From Brachionus plicatilis (lineage: Eukaryota > Rotifera > Eurotatoria > Ploima > Brachionidae): a stretch of DNA of 64,000 bases. Shown piece after piece: positions 42,581 through 54,302 of this stretch. Below the pieces are notes generated by a model. That model was given only the letters and a program-made list of their open reading frames with translations. It had not been told where the DNA came from and made no database searches. The position numbers were made by a program, and so were the translations under genes. Position 1 is the stretch's first letter; each line of letters starts with the position of its first letter. The stretch spans positions 3,041,219-3,105,218 of the forward strand of contig QEOQ01000226.1 in the NCBI GenBank assembly GCA_010279815.1, in the 5' to 3' direction.

Positions 42581-43220
42581 AATTAATTAAGATTCAGTTT
42601 GAATATTTTATTTATAATTGATAATTTAATTTTAAATATTAAAATTAAAATAAAATTTTAGTCATGTCAAACTAATTATGAAAAAAAATTATTTCTTTTT
42701 TTATTTTCCAGTGTATTAGACTGATATTGTCTTACTCGATTGTAGTTAATTGCAATTTTTATTTTCCATTTTTCTGGCCGTTAAATTAAAAAAATACAGT
42801 TTAGAAATTATTATATTTAACCAAATTTTTGAACAAGCTTTTTAGTTTTTTTTCTTAATATATTTATGCAAATTTGCCAGTATGTCTATTCCAATTCAAT
42901 CAAATTAAAAAATTAAAAAGAATTTAACAGCTCCTTGATCAAATTTCTTTGAAACTAGTGTTAAAGCTCAAATGCAAAAGACATATATAAACTGACGATG
43001 ACCAAGAAGAATTGGCATATAAAAACACAAGATTTTCTAATTAAATAAAATATTCTTTTCAAATTTTTGCGAAGAAAATTCCAAATATTAAATAAATGCT
43101 AAAAAAATTAAACTAAGACATCGCTTTCTAAAATTAACCTAGTTATTTTTTTCAATTTTAAAAAATTAATTAAATTTGATTTTTAAGTTTTTCAAAGTAA
43201 ATTAACCAAATTTTTAATTC
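42581..43220. other. Non-coding A/T-rich stretch
   Basis: No gene, tandem repeat or inverted repeat with clear ends is seen. Confidence 0.4.
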
Positions 43221-43229
43221 TTAAACAAA

Positions 43230-43616
43230 TTAAGCTCCAAGCTACAACAAGTAACATTTTAGAATTAGTAAAAAATACACTACATAAAAAAGATAATTTA
43301 TCATGGATAGATTTAAATGATTATCATCAAAGTTCCTTAATTTTTCAGACTTTTCTTGATATATCTAATTGGAAACAAAGATCATGTAATTGTAGAGGCT
43401 TTCAAAAAAATTATATTTATTTTCATATCATAAATAAGCTAGTTGAAATTCCAGAGGAAGCTAAAAATATCCCGATTGGTGAGAAACGTAAGCGAGGTAG
43501 ACCAAGGAAAACAAAGTCTGCTTTGTACTATCAAGATGACTACATAGAACCAATAACTAGTGCTACAGCCATCAAAAGAGGTCGTGGTAGACCTCCAAAA
43601 AAAAAAAAAATTGTAT
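43230..43616 (+). pseudogene. SWIM-like finger plus two AT-hooks (Mutator-like transposase tail)
   Basis: The frame reads LSWIDLNDYHQSS, then WKQRSCNCRGFQKNYIYFHI, then EKRKRGRPRKTKSA and finally KRGRGRPPKKKKIV before TGA at 43614. The first motif aligns with SWIM (C-x-C-xn-C-x-H), but the third ligand is Tyr (YIYFH rather than YICKH), so zinc binding is probably lost. Two classic AT-hooks follow. It has no start of its own and no catalytic core. This is the same SWIM/AT-hook order as at 31430-32894. Confidence 0.75.
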
Positions 43617-44480
43617 GAATTTTTTAAATCATTTTGTCTTTGGCTTCTTAATATTTTGTCAAACATTTAAATTTTTTCTGTTATTTTATTTTTATTATTT
43701 TTGTCAAATGAAATTAAAAAATTTTGACAATAAAATATTATTTTTGATATTTCTTCATTTAATTTAGTCATTTGTTGTAAAAAAAAATAAGTCACTGAAT
43801 AATTTATTTTTTTGTCGGTGAAATAATTACAACCCTTTTAAATGTAATTTAAATTAAACATAAGATTTTTATTATTTTAATTGAAAAAGAAACAAATATT
43901 TTCTAATTGATCTTTAATTGATTTTTCTAAAATCATTATTTGGAAAGTTTAAAGGCTACTCTAAAGGTTACTCTAAATTTAAAATTCACATTAAGATAAA
44001 ATATTGATTAAGATTTTAATTTTTTTAGAAAAAAATCTATTTAATTTTCCATCTAATTATAGATTAATCAATTCATGTTTAATAAAGTTTAGATATTTGT
44101 TATTAAATAAATGAAAAGAAAACCTTTTAGTTTAAATCAAAAACTAAAAATTTTGATTTGAAATTAACATTTGATCATGAACTTCAATTTGCCTTTATTT
44201 TCATGTTTTAAGAAAAGTAATATAAACGATGTAACCTAGGAGGATTTTGTGGCCCATCAAAAATTATTATTTTTTTTGTAACATACATTGAATATTAAGC
44301 TTATTAAACCTTAAGTTCTAAAGTCTAAAGAAAAGATTAATTTTAATGAAAAAGTAGGACCAACAAGCTAAACCATGTTGTCGTTGTTTTTAAATATTTT
44401 AATACTGTCCATAATAAATTTAATATTAAATTACATGAATTTTCTTAGAATTCGGTAAAGGAATTTATAATAAAGACCAG
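43617..44480. other. Non-coding with one end of a GGCAA-type MITE
   Basis: At 44120-44192, in minus orientation, lies GGCAAATTGAAGTTCATGAT and the following about 50 bp, matching the left end of the element at 53091. The opposite end is not clear. Confidence 0.45.
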
Positions 44481-44906
44481 GAATTTAGAATTTTTTTTTT
44501 AAATCGATATTTATTTTTTTAATTTGAAGAATATTTAGAAGATGAACCCAGATATTATATATGGATTGATTTTCTTTTATTTGTAAAATCTGGTCAAACA
44601 GATTCGTGAATTTTTGATTAAAACTAGAGAGCCCGAATTTTCTATTAAATTTAAGCCCAAAATGTGTAAAAATATGTAAAATATGAAACTATTTGTGAAA
44701 TAAAATTTTTTTTTGGTTAAAAATAATGATTTAATTAAGAAGTTTTTATATAAAAAATAAAATTAGCTTGATTAGAAAAAAAAATAATATTAAATTTCAG
44801 TCATATAATTTACATAGTCAACCGTTTAGTTCTGTGGACTAAGTTAGTAAAAGACATTGATGCATGGGTCTTAAGAACTCTAATAAATTATTACAATTCA
44901 TCAAAA

Positions 44907-45545
44907 GTGGTTGTTGCAATAAATCATGATGAAACTGCTCCATTCAAAATTACACGAGGGGTCAAACAAGGCGGACCACTTAGTCCAACTTTATTTGCCA
45001 TTTATATTGATGAGCTAGGTAGTTTTCTTAATACTCTAAACATTGGCATTGGGATAGAGAGCTTAACTATTAATAATATATTTTATGCTGATGACATCTT
45101 ACTCTTAGCTAACAGTGCATCTGAACTAAATTGTTTACTTGAAGTAACGGAAAAGTTTGGAATAGAGTATGAAATAAAGTTCAATCCTACCAAAACTATT
45201 TACATTGTAATGTTCAATAAACAGATCAATCGTATTAGACCTCAAGAATCAAGAATTGAAAATAAAGTTTTCTTCCAAAAACAAGAGGTAAAAAGAGTTA
45301 TTTTATTCAGAAATTTAGGAACCTGGATAGATGAAGCACTCAAAAGTCAAACGCATGTGAATAGCAGAATAAAATTATTTACTTTTGGCTATCAAAACTT
45401 GAAACAAATTGGAATTACCTCCGATATCGTACTAAGTAGCATTAAGCTTTGCTACTACAAAACATACATTAGACCAATGCTTTATTATGGGATTGATAAT
45501 ATGGTAATCAAAATAAAATGTTACAAACACTTGAGTCGAAATTAA
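44907..45545 (+). pseudogene. LINE reverse transcriptase, C-terminal half of the palm and thumb
   Basis: Motifs: TRGVKQGGPLSPTLFAIYI (RT motif 4), FYADDILLLA (catalytic FADD-type box), then KFNPTKT and later GTWIDEAL. This is the order found in non-LTR reverse transcriptases. The domain's N-terminal part with the first Asp is missing. At about 45520 the frame shifts. Confidence 0.9.
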
Positions 45546-45946
45546 TCAAGGGTATGTTTAGGATCAGTAAAAAATCAAGAAGTACGGCTTTACTTAGAGC
45601 AATCAACATTGAAACGGTAGAAGAATTGACGATAAAAACCAAGATCAATTTCGCAAATAGATTAGCTAAATTCGAAATAACGAAGCAGTTACTTGAAGAG
45701 CTAGACAAAAATGATCCTTTGGCTAAGATAGATAAAAAAAGTTTAATGTATGAACTAAAAGTTATTACAAAAAAAGAAACGATACAAGAAATATTAAATC
45801 AAGGAAATCAAATAGTAAGTGATAATAGAGCGAAAAGAATGAGAGAGAGAAAAACTGATAATGTGAGGCAGATCAATGAAGTGCTGAAGTATACTGGAGA
45901 AAAAAGAAGAAGTGGATTGAATGAACTGCTCAAAATAGACTATTAA
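45518..45946 (+). pseudogene. LINE C-terminal region after a frameshift
   Basis: It continues the LINE protein in a second frame: MLQTLESKLIKGMFRISKKS and a Lys/Glu-rich tail with RMRERKTDNVRQI. It overlaps the RT frame by 28 bases, so a single indel separates them. Confidence 0.75.
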
Positions 45947-46347
45947 ATCATATTGTTGACTTGTTATCAAATTTTGTGATTTTTATTTATCAAATCAATT
46001 TTGATTATTTTTTACTAACTGCTGATTATATCTTTTTTTTGAATCGTAATATTGTATATACTTTTATTTTTTTTATTTTTTTAATTTTTTATAAAATGAA
46101 CATTTCTTGTAAAAGTAGAGTTGGAGATCCATGAAAGATGCTCCAGTTTTTCTATCGCCTTATTGGCGGCCTTTTGGTACCCAAATAAATAAATGATTTA
46201 CATTGCTGTCATTACACCTTTAAAAAATCGTAAAAAATAGCGAAAAATAGGAATTAATAACTTTTTCACTAATTTAAAACACTTTTGATAAAAAGTTTTC
46301 GTTTTCTGCTTTCTACATTTTCCAGTTATTAAATAAAGTTTTAAATA

Positions 46348-47208
46348 CAGTACAGTCCGTTTTTAACGAACACGCTTATAGTGAAAATTCGTTTTTAACG
46401 AAAATAAATTCTATATTTGGCAGAACAAGAATCTTTTCAATAATTTCTTATGGATATAACGAAGTTCGGATATTACGAAAATTCGTTTATTACGAATCAC
46501 TTTTTAACAAATATTAGTGCATTTCTCTTGGTTTATAACGTAGTTAGGAAAAAAAATATTTTTGGTTTGTTTGTTTTTGTTTGATTTTCAAGAATAAGTA
46601 CTAATTTATCTAATTCTAATATAATAAGACTAATCTTTGAATATTAAAGAATTTATTAATTACTTGAAAATTCACACCTTTACCGAAATTGATCAAGATC
46701 TGACCATGCATCAAGAAAAAACAGACGACGAAACAATCAATTTAATTAATAAAAAAAACGTACAATCGGACGAAGTTGTTAATGAGTCAAGTGATGACGA
46801 ATCAGATAACGAATCTTCAAATGTTATCGGTTCATTTCAGGACGAAAATATATCAAATCAACAAGCTTTAAAATTAATTGATCAATTAAGAAAACATCTT
46901 TCAAAATCTACACACAATTTTGAATCGTCTTTTGAAAATTTGGAAAGCATTGAACCGAAATTTTAGGCTTAATGGCCAAACAAAAAACAATATTGGATTA
47001 TTAAAAAATTAAAAAATAATTTTTTTGATTTCTGATTTATGAATTATGATTTATTGTACTAAATTATGCTTTTTAAATTAGTAAAAACTTTAAAAATAAC
47101 CTTATTTTCTCTTATTTGGAGAAAAAAATGTTATTTTATAACGAAATTCGTTTATTACGAACTGCTTTTGGAATCCCCCAGTGACTTCGTTATAACCGTA
47201 CTTCACTG
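46348..47208 (+). mobile_element. Pogo/Tigger-like DNA transposon, internally deleted
   Basis: The ends CAGTACAGTCCGTTTTTAACG and CAGTGAAGTACGGTTATAAC are inverted and sit between TA dinucleotides. Copy B shows a single TA at the homologous site (near 49572), which proves the insertion. It is 861 bp, so most of the transposase is gone. Confidence 0.9.
46637..46966 (+). pseudogene. Acidic C-terminal tail of a pogo-type transposase
   Basis: The frame reads DESDNESSNVIGSFQD, then ALKLIDQLRKHLSK, then SFENLESIE. An acidic stretch followed by an ALK-ID-LR motif is usual at the end of Tigger/pogo transposases. The DDE core is absent and the first codon (TTG) is not a credible start. Confidence 0.65.
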
Positions 47209-47500
47209 TAATCGTTATACCATAAGTTTACCTCATAGATATGTCAGGACAGAAGACTCGGACAACAAGACAAGACCAACGAAGGAAAGTATTTCTTCTT
47301 TGCTGAATGACAATTGAAGTTCATTAGTCTCATAAAAAAACATTAGTACATTATAGTACTATTTTATCTTATTCTAAATGAGCAAAAATAATAATAAAGC
47401 ACTTCTATATATTAATGAAGTAATTTGATATTAAATTACATGAATTTTCTTAGAATTCGGTAAAGAAATTTATTTTTTAAATTTATAACAAAGACAAGTC

Positions 47501-47525
47501 ACGGAGGGGGCTGCGCCCCCTCCGT
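47501..47525. repeat. GC-rich hairpin in AT-rich DNA
   Basis: ACGGAGGGGGC, loop TGC, then the exact complement GCCCCCTCCGT: an 11-bp stem of almost pure G/C. The next bases are ACCTCCCCAGC. Such a stem resembles hairpins at the ends of rolling-circle elements, but no CTRR terminus follows at the expected distance. Confidence 0.85.
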
Positions 47526-49109
47526 ACCTCCCCAGCTTTGAAATTTTAAAATATATTTACAGACACTTGATTTTACAATTGAGGTTTTTTGACATGTCAT
47601 TAAGATGTTGTCTGCTTTTGAAAGTTATTTTAAAAAAAAAAATATATATATATACGAACGTTTAGTTTAAACTATATAATAAGTATTCACGAGTTTAAAT
47701 TCTAGGCTTTTAAAGTGGTGGGGAATAACGCAGTGTAGTATTAATTTTTTTTGTAGAACCAATTTCAAAAGAGACTGTGAATTTGCATATTTAGAGATGT
47801 ACAATAACGCTAACCTATTATATTGAATATATCTATTAAGGTTTTTTATTTGTGGAGGAATAGCATTTATTTCCGCGAAAACAATAACGGTTTATTTCCT
47901 TGAAACGCTATGCTATGATTCAACAAAACGAATCCTTCTTTGTTGAGGTGAAAACACCGATGAGATTTGAGCATTTGATCCATATTTTTCGTCTATTGTC
48001 TTTAACATCATGCCAAGTTAAATTGTTTGCGAAAATTACTTTTAAACAGTAATTACATATAAAAAGAATACAAAAGTTATTTATTCAAATTTGGAATAAA
48101 TAACCTAATTTTAAATTTTTTAAAAATTAAAAATACTATAATTTACTCTAAAACAATCATTAAAAAACTGAGAAGTATTTTTTATGTATAGTTGATAGCC
48201 CTTCTTAATTTGTGGCCAAAGTTGAAATTAATCTCAAATTTTTGTTAGTAAAATATTCCAAAAAAAATCCTGCTTGAGATTGGATTTTTTCCCATCTTAT
48301 TAAAAAAGTTTAGAAAATTTTAATTCCAATTTTTTTTTATTAAATTGCTTAAATTTTATTAATTTATCAGTTTAAATAATAAGCTCTCTAGAGTGCTTGA
48401 GAATTTAATATTGATATATTGTTAATATTTTATAATGTTAGAATATTTCTTCAACTTTCTTGTTTGCTATTTCATTCTTTAGTTAAGCTTACCATACTAA
48501 TGACTTTTTTAAGAGATGTACTTCCAAAGTTGTTCCGATATAAACCTTTGATTATTTAATTTTTTTGTTAACTTTCTTTTTTTAATAAACAAATTAAAAT
48601 AAGTTAGTTAAGTTAAAATGCGAATAAATTTGAGGTCACGCGAGAATAATTAAGCTATAAATTAATGGTTCATAGAATGTGGCCAATTATTTTATAAGAA
48701 AACTTTAAAGGGTACCATTTGGAGTAGGCAAGTTTTTTTGCATTTTTCATGAATAGTATCTAGAATAAATTTAGTAAGCAATTGACTATTTTAGAGTTGG
48801 AAAGAAATTATTGAGTTTTTTCTAAGATCGTTTCTTCAAGTTTACTCAAAAACTACAATATCAATTTAATTTATATTACCCTTAATATTGTGCGCTTTTT
48901 GATAATAAATTTTCAAAAAATTAATCAAATTAAATTCGCACTTTTTTTTAATTAATCAACTACTAAGCAATAGATTAATTTTAAATAATTCGACAATAAA
49001 ACACAGAAACTCCTCCTAACCTCGTATACCCATCTTTTAACATTGCCAAAAAATTTTCAATTCAAGTTAATAGGAAAACGAAATATTAATTTTATATTGT
49101 TGTAGTGAA
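47526..49109. other. Non-coding A/T-rich stretch
   Basis: No coding frame of note. 47640-47660 is a short TA microsatellite. Nothing else is supported. Confidence 0.4.
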
Positions 49110-49775
49110 CAAGGAATTTAAAAAAAACGTTTTTTTTTTAAATATTTAATTATTAATTTAAAAAATATTTAAGAGACGAATATTATCTATGGATTGATTT
49201 TCTTTTATTTTTAAAATTTGGTCAAATAGAGTTGTAAATTTTTGATTAACACTAGAGTCCGAATTTTTTTATGTCATCAAAGCCCATAATGTTTAAAAAA
49301 CCTATTTTAAAATTCAGCTCTATTAGTGAAAAAAATTTTTTTTAAGATTTTTATTACCAGAAATAAAATTAACTTGATTTTAGCAATAAAAATAATTCAT
49401 TATATTTTTACTCATATCTTCATATTGCAGCCATTAAACCTTTAAAAAATGGTAAAAAAGTAAAAAATTCAGAATTTAAAATTTTTTCCATTTTCTAAAC
49501 ACTTTAATATAAATTTATCGTTTTTTGTTCTTTTCTTCATTTTCTGGTTATTACATAAAGTTTGTAATAATCGGTTTACCATAATTGCTAGACCACATCT
49601 ACCTTATAGGTTTACCAGGACAGAAGACTACCTTGGACAACAAAAGACCAAGCATTTATTCTTTTCTAAATGACAGTTGAAGTTCATCAGTCGCAGAAAA
49701 AAAACATCAGTACATTCGAATAACATTTTGATCATATTCAAATCTAAAATGAGCCAAAATGGCCACAATGCTTTT
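49110..49775. repeat. Segment copy B (empty-site version)
   Basis: It aligns with copy A (44480-47405) but lacks the LINE and the pogo element, and so shows the state before both insertions. Confidence 0.8.
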
Positions 49776-50600
49776 AATTCTTGCAGCAAACCTTTTAGGG
49801 CTACTTTTTTTTTAATTATGATTTTTTTAAATTTATATAAAAATTTTGTAAGCTAAAATTAATCACATGAAGCCAAAAATAAATAAAAATAAAGATAAAA
49901 TAGGATCTAGTAATTAAGAGAACGTTTTACAATTTTAATTGATGAGATGTTTTCTGATGAATCTTTTTCAGAGTTGGTTTTTTTAGTTGGTGCTGAAAAA
50001 TCGACAAATCGAACTTTGTTTTAAACTTTACTCTCTTTATTTTTTTAATAAAATATTTTCTAAAGATACAAAAGGTGTTGAAATATATAGAAAAAAAAGG
50101 TATTGAATCTCTGCTGAGCCAGTATGATAATTTTATGTCATCAAATTAATATATAAAATCTTCTTATCTTGATTTAACAGTTTTTGAATAGATGTCTTCA
50201 AATTTTAAGGTCTATTGAAGATTTGAATTAAGCTAATGCCAAGATGCTTTTAGATGATCTTTTGGGATCCATTTCCATAATTCATCAAAAAAATAAATAA
50301 AGTCTATTCTTTAAGTTTTACAAAAACAAAGCGATACAAATTTAGAGGGCTTTTTTCTATTAATTAAGAAAACTTTAAAATAATAAGATCATGGAATAAT
50401 CTTTCCACAAATATTTTATTCTTAATAATTGAAAGCAATAAAAGTCAATGTCATTTTTAGAATTTTATATAATCGAATTTACCCAGTGTTCAGTGTTAAA
50501 TAGTCAAAACTTTAACTGGGTCTAAAGAAAACCCTCCGGAACTCAGTATAAATTTTTTTATTTCTGACATCAAATATTATAATTTTTTCAAGAGAAAATA
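49776..50600. other. Non-coding A/T-rich stretch
   Basis: No gene or clear repeat ends are seen. Confidence 0.4.
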
Positions 50601-50830
50601 TTACCTTCATGTTGAAATTAATTAGTTAAGGATTATTTTTCTGTTGTATGTAATGACTTTTTGTTGCAAATAATTTACTGTCGAAATTAGTTAGTTGTCA
50701 ATAAATTGTTGAAAATAATTACTTTTTGTTTAATTTAATGAGTTTATCTACAAAATAATTAATTTAAGTTGAAAATTATTAATCAAAATATAAAAAAATT
50801 TTGGAAAAAAAAAACAAAAAATGTATTTGA

Positions 50831-51008
50831 TTATTGGTTAACTAGACATGCTTTTGCTTTTCCTGGTCTTTCAGCTTTAGCTCCTAAAGCAAAAGCTTTC
50901 TGAATATACTTCAGTGCCATTGCTAAAAGCTTTTGGTTCATTACTATAGAAATAATATGAGAGCAATAATAATTCTTTAAATAAAAACTACAAGTGCATC
51001 TACTACTT
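50831..51008 (-). pseudogene. SWIM zinc finger fragment, interrupted upstream
   Basis: The minus frame reads LSSRCTCSFYLKNYYCSHII, a full SWIM pattern (C-x-C-x8-C-x-H), followed by MNQKLLAMALKYIQKAFALG and a stop at 50831. The frame enters from inside the GGGTCT element; its original upstream part continues beyond the duplicated AAATAATC at 51731-51738. Confidence 0.75.
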
Positions 51009-51016
51009 AAATAATC

Positions 51017-51730
51017 GGGTCTTGTCACCTCTACGGACAATTGTCCCGGACAATTGATAAAATGTAAATTTGCGGACAATTTTTTTTTGTTTAAGATTTA
51101 CCTGTAAATATACGGACAATGAGAAAATTACCTGGACAATTAAAGAAAAAATTAATTTTATTATGATTATACTAAATATGTTTTTGAGTTTTTATAAATT
51201 GCATAATTAGAGGCTAAATTAAGAATTACAATTTTTTGATTTGCTACTCCTTAAATTGTATTTATTTTGAGAAATTTTATTTTCAGTTTCTTTATTCTGA
51301 GACGTTGTTGCAACAATATTTTCATCAACAATAACCTTCTTTGGACGACCTCGCTTCTTAGGAGTTAACTTATCTTTACTTGGTGGTTTTAAAACTTCGT
51401 CAACGGCAGGATGATTTGGAATACTAATAGTTGAAGCTTTCACTAAAGAGTATTGGGTCACTGAACGATCACGTACTTCTCCAACTACAATTGAATATTT
51501 CGACAATTTTAATACATTTTCATTGGCATTGATGTGTTCAGTTGTGTGACGTACGTTTCTTTTTTCAGCTAACGAATGAACAAACTGACGTTGAACAACA
51601 TTTTTTTATGGACAATTAATTAAATTAGTGGACAATTATTTTTTTACCTGGACAATCAATTTTTTTAGTGTCCGCCAATTTACATTTTATCAATCGTCCC
51701 GGACAATTGTCCATGGTGGAAACAAGACCC
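51017..51730 (-). mobile_element. GGGTCT-type TIR element with AT-hook ORF, 714 bp
   Basis: The ends GGGTCTTGTCACC and GGGTCTTGTTTCC are inverted, followed by TGGACAATTGTCC-type blocks in both arms. The 8-bp duplication AAATAATC is exact (51009-51016, 51731-51738) and lies in the SWIM frame. This is the third member of the GGGTCT group in the window. Confidence 0.9.
51219..51506 (-). CDS. AT-hook protein of a GGGTCT element, 95 aa or longer
   Basis: The main motif is LTPKKRGRPKKVIVDE, a canonical AT-hook, in a Ser/Lys/Asn-rich protein that ends KYNLRSSKSKNCNS. The open frame extends upstream of the listed start to about 51600 (FVHSLAEKRNVRHTTE), and the listed start codon is a TTG, so the true protein may be longer or lack a start. 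It is the only ORF between the element's arms. It may bind AT-rich DNA or be a retained transposase tail. Confidence 0.5.
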   Translation of the reverse strand: MSKYSIVVGEVRDRSVTQYSLVKASTISIPNHPAVDEVLKPPSKDKLTPKKRGRPKKVIVDENIVATTSQNKETENKISQNKYNLRSSKSKNCNS

Positions 51731-51968
51731 AAATAATCATTACTATTAAATTTTATTTTTTTTTAAGTTGAAATGAAATCAATTGATCAATATTAACTTT
51801 AACTTAATCTCAACAGAAAGAAATTATTTTCAACAAAAATGAATTGAAATAAACAATACTAAATAATTTTAAACTTGTTAAGTTAATTTTTTTTTCAAAA
51901 ATAGAATTTTTATTTTTTCAACAAAAAGTAATTAATTTCAACAGAAGGGAATTATTTTCAAAGTAAAG

Positions 51969-53090
51969 GCAATTAGCAGCCATTTTTGAATTTAAACATA
52001 AGAATTATAATAAAAAATTATTTTTAAATTGAGGATAAAAGTAATTTTGAAAAAAAAGTTTTTTTTCTACAATTTTTTCGAAAAAAAAAACTCATAGGTC
52101 TTCTAGTATCAAAATAATCGGCAAAGTTTTAATGAAAAAATTTAAACAAAAAGATTATAATTGTCTTTAAAAGACAAAATAAATTTTAATTTTAAAATTT
52201 TGCTTTTATTTCAAATCAATGTATACACACTATTATGATAAAAACAATAAAATTTTAATTTTTTTGTAACAAATTTATTGTGAATTAAACATTTTTGATG
52301 ATAATTGAACTTTTTAACCTATATTGGAATATGTTGATTTTAAATATAAAAATTGATTAGGAACGAAATTAATTTAATAGTCAATAGTTTATTTTAGGCC
52401 TGTACTTTTTTTATCAATAATTTAACTTCACCTGTATTTCCTTTTCAATACAACACTCCAAAAAAAATAGAAATTTTATTTTATATTTTATTTTGATAAA
52501 GATAAAGATAAAGATACAGATAAAAAAATAAAACATTTCTACTTTTTATTTTTTATTTTTATATATTTATTATTCTGAAGGAGCATAAGCTCGGTACAAT
52601 TATTTAATACAAAAATCAAAATAACTCAAAATGACTTTTTAACTCTAAAATAATAATAAACATAACAGATAATAAAATAAAAAAAATTATTTAAATTTAT
52701 TTAAACAATATGGAATCTCTGGCTAAATCTATAGAAATCTTTTTTTTGGCCATCACTAGTAGACGCCCAACCAAATCTTTATTGTCCAAGTGATTGAAGA
52801 AAAAAAAAAAAAAAAATCTGTATTTTTTTAATTAAATTGTTCAATTTGTATCAAAAAAAAAATATTTTTTTTTATTATATTAGAGATGAATTCGTTCATT
52901 TTGTAATAATTCTATTATGTCAATTTTTATTTAATAAATTACATTACGTTTGAATTAGATATTGTCATAATAAATTTTTATTTTCCAAATTGAATTTTTG
53001 TTTACTTTAATTAAATTTGTTATTGAAAAATATCAAGAGTCTTTCTTATTTTTTCAATTTCAATTCATCTCGAATAATCAAAAAAAACAT
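51969..53090. other. Non-coding with microsatellite and retroposon tail
   Basis: A (GATAAA)n run lies at 52494-52523, and a GCATAAGCTCGGTACAATT retroposon-like tail at 52582-52602. A 19-base A run sits near 52800. No gene is seen. Confidence 0.5.
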
Positions 53091-53604
53091 GGCAAATTGA
53101 AGTTGATTATCAAATGTAAATTTCAAATCAAAATTTTTAGTTTTTGATTTAAATAAAAAGGTATTTTTTATCAATTTTATTTTAATAATAAATGACTAAT
53201 CATTACTGAACATAATTTGTTAAATCTTTAATAAGACAGAAAATTAAATGAATTTGAATAAGAAATAAAAATAAAATCATAATCAATATTTTGAAATTTT
53301 GTATTACAAAATTTAACTCTGTTTCGCCGTAATAAATTTTAATTAATATTAAAATATCATTTAAAGACACAATTAGGATACCTTAATGTAGATTTTAAAT
53401 ATGTCTTTAAATTTTTCAAATTAAGTCTTTGGAAAAATCAATTAAACATCAATTTGAAAAAAAAGATTTTTTTTTAAATTAAAATAATAAAAATTTTATG
53501 TTTTATTTAAAAAAAAAATTAAAAAAAAAAGCTAATTTTATCATTTTTTTTAAGATTTTTTAACAATTAAGTTTTGATCATATGATCTTGAACTTCAAGT
53601 TGCC
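53091..53604. mobile_element. MITE with GGCAA-TTGAAGTT ends
   Basis: The left end GGCAAATTGAAGTTGATTATC and the right end, reversed, GGCAACTTGAAGTTCAAGATC are inverted. The flanks are A-rich (AAAAACAT and AAAAAACC), so the target duplication is not exact. It is related to the element at 39867 and to the piece at 44120. Confidence 0.65.
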
Positions 53605-54300
53605 AAAAAACCTTTGTGTAAATTTATTTTCAAAAGATTGGAAAGGATATAAAAAGTTAATTAGCTAATTAAAAATTGATCTATTTAAAAGATAAAGTAA
53701 TAACGCATTTGTTATTTTGGATAGATAATGTTAGTGTTTAAGGAGTGCTATAAAAATAAAGCTTTGATATCGTTTTTAAAACGAAGTTCTAATAAAAAAT
53801 AATTTGAAATTTGAAAAAAAGATGAATAGACAAATTTGCATAATTATTTTGACACCAGATTCCAATTTCGTATTTTAAAATATTTAAAAATAATCTTTTT
53901 AAATTATAAAAATAATTGTTTTATTAATTGTTTGTGTAAAGAGAAAACAAAATGTCATTTCGACTCAAAGACTAGATTTTAAGCATGAACTTAGAATAAT
54001 TTATTTGAGGGATTTATAAAATATGAAAATTTTACTTTTGAATGCAAAAAACGCCAAAAATCGATTTCTCCATGAATGTTTCGACTAAAACTCCAAGACT
54101 AATTTGGCTCAATTAACAGCGCAGTTTATTTTTCTCTTCTTTTCATTAGCATAAACTTTTTTTTCCATTTCATTCAGAGTGATTCATGCACAACCCTAGA
54201 AGCCACTATCTAATCTTCAAGGACAAACTTGTAAATGCGAAACTGCGCTTGAAAAATAAATCAATAGGCTTAATTTGAAATAATTATGCGCCAAAGAATG
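53605..54300. other. Upstream region of the NUPR1-like gene
   Basis: A/T-rich; from about 54060 the base composition becomes more balanced (CATTCAGAGTGATTCATGC, CCTAGAAGCCACTATC), which may mark promoter elements. No gene is seen. Confidence 0.4.
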
Positions 54301-54302
54301 GG

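Larger units (their letters stand above)
44816..46195 (+). mobile_element. 5'-truncated LINE with target duplication
   Basis: The 8-bp duplication ATTTACAT flanks it (44808-44815, 46196-46203). The comparison with copy B (49400-49440) confirms that the element is an insertion. The coding part lies at 44860-45946 and the 3' end reads CCAAATAAATAAATG, a retroposon-type tail. Confidence 0.88.
44480..47405. repeat. Segment copy A, interrupted by a LINE and a pogo element
   Basis: The uninterrupted pieces 44480-44815, 46196-46347 and 47209-47405 align in order with 49110-49775. Examples: GGATTGATTTTCTTTTATTT, CACCTTTAAAAAATCG, TTATTAAATAAAGTTT and GGACAGAAGACT. A 60-bp direct repeat (TTAAATTACATGAATTTTCT) brackets the copy at 44427 and 47433. 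The origin of the segment itself is unknown. Confidence 0.8.
50601..51968 (-). mobile_element. Probable Mutator-like element with SWIM relic, hosting a GGGTCT element
   Basis: Subterminal repeats TTGTTGAAAATAATTACTTT (left) and AAAGTAATTAATTTCAAC (right) are inverted, as are outer CCTTYAYKTTGAAA blocks. Borders are approximate and no target duplication was fixed. Its only coding relic is a SWIM finger split by the insertion at 51017. Confidence 0.5.

Noticed and set aside
43439..43666. 75-aa minus-strand frame
   Set aside because: It is the reverse of the SWIM/AT-hook relic on the plus strand.
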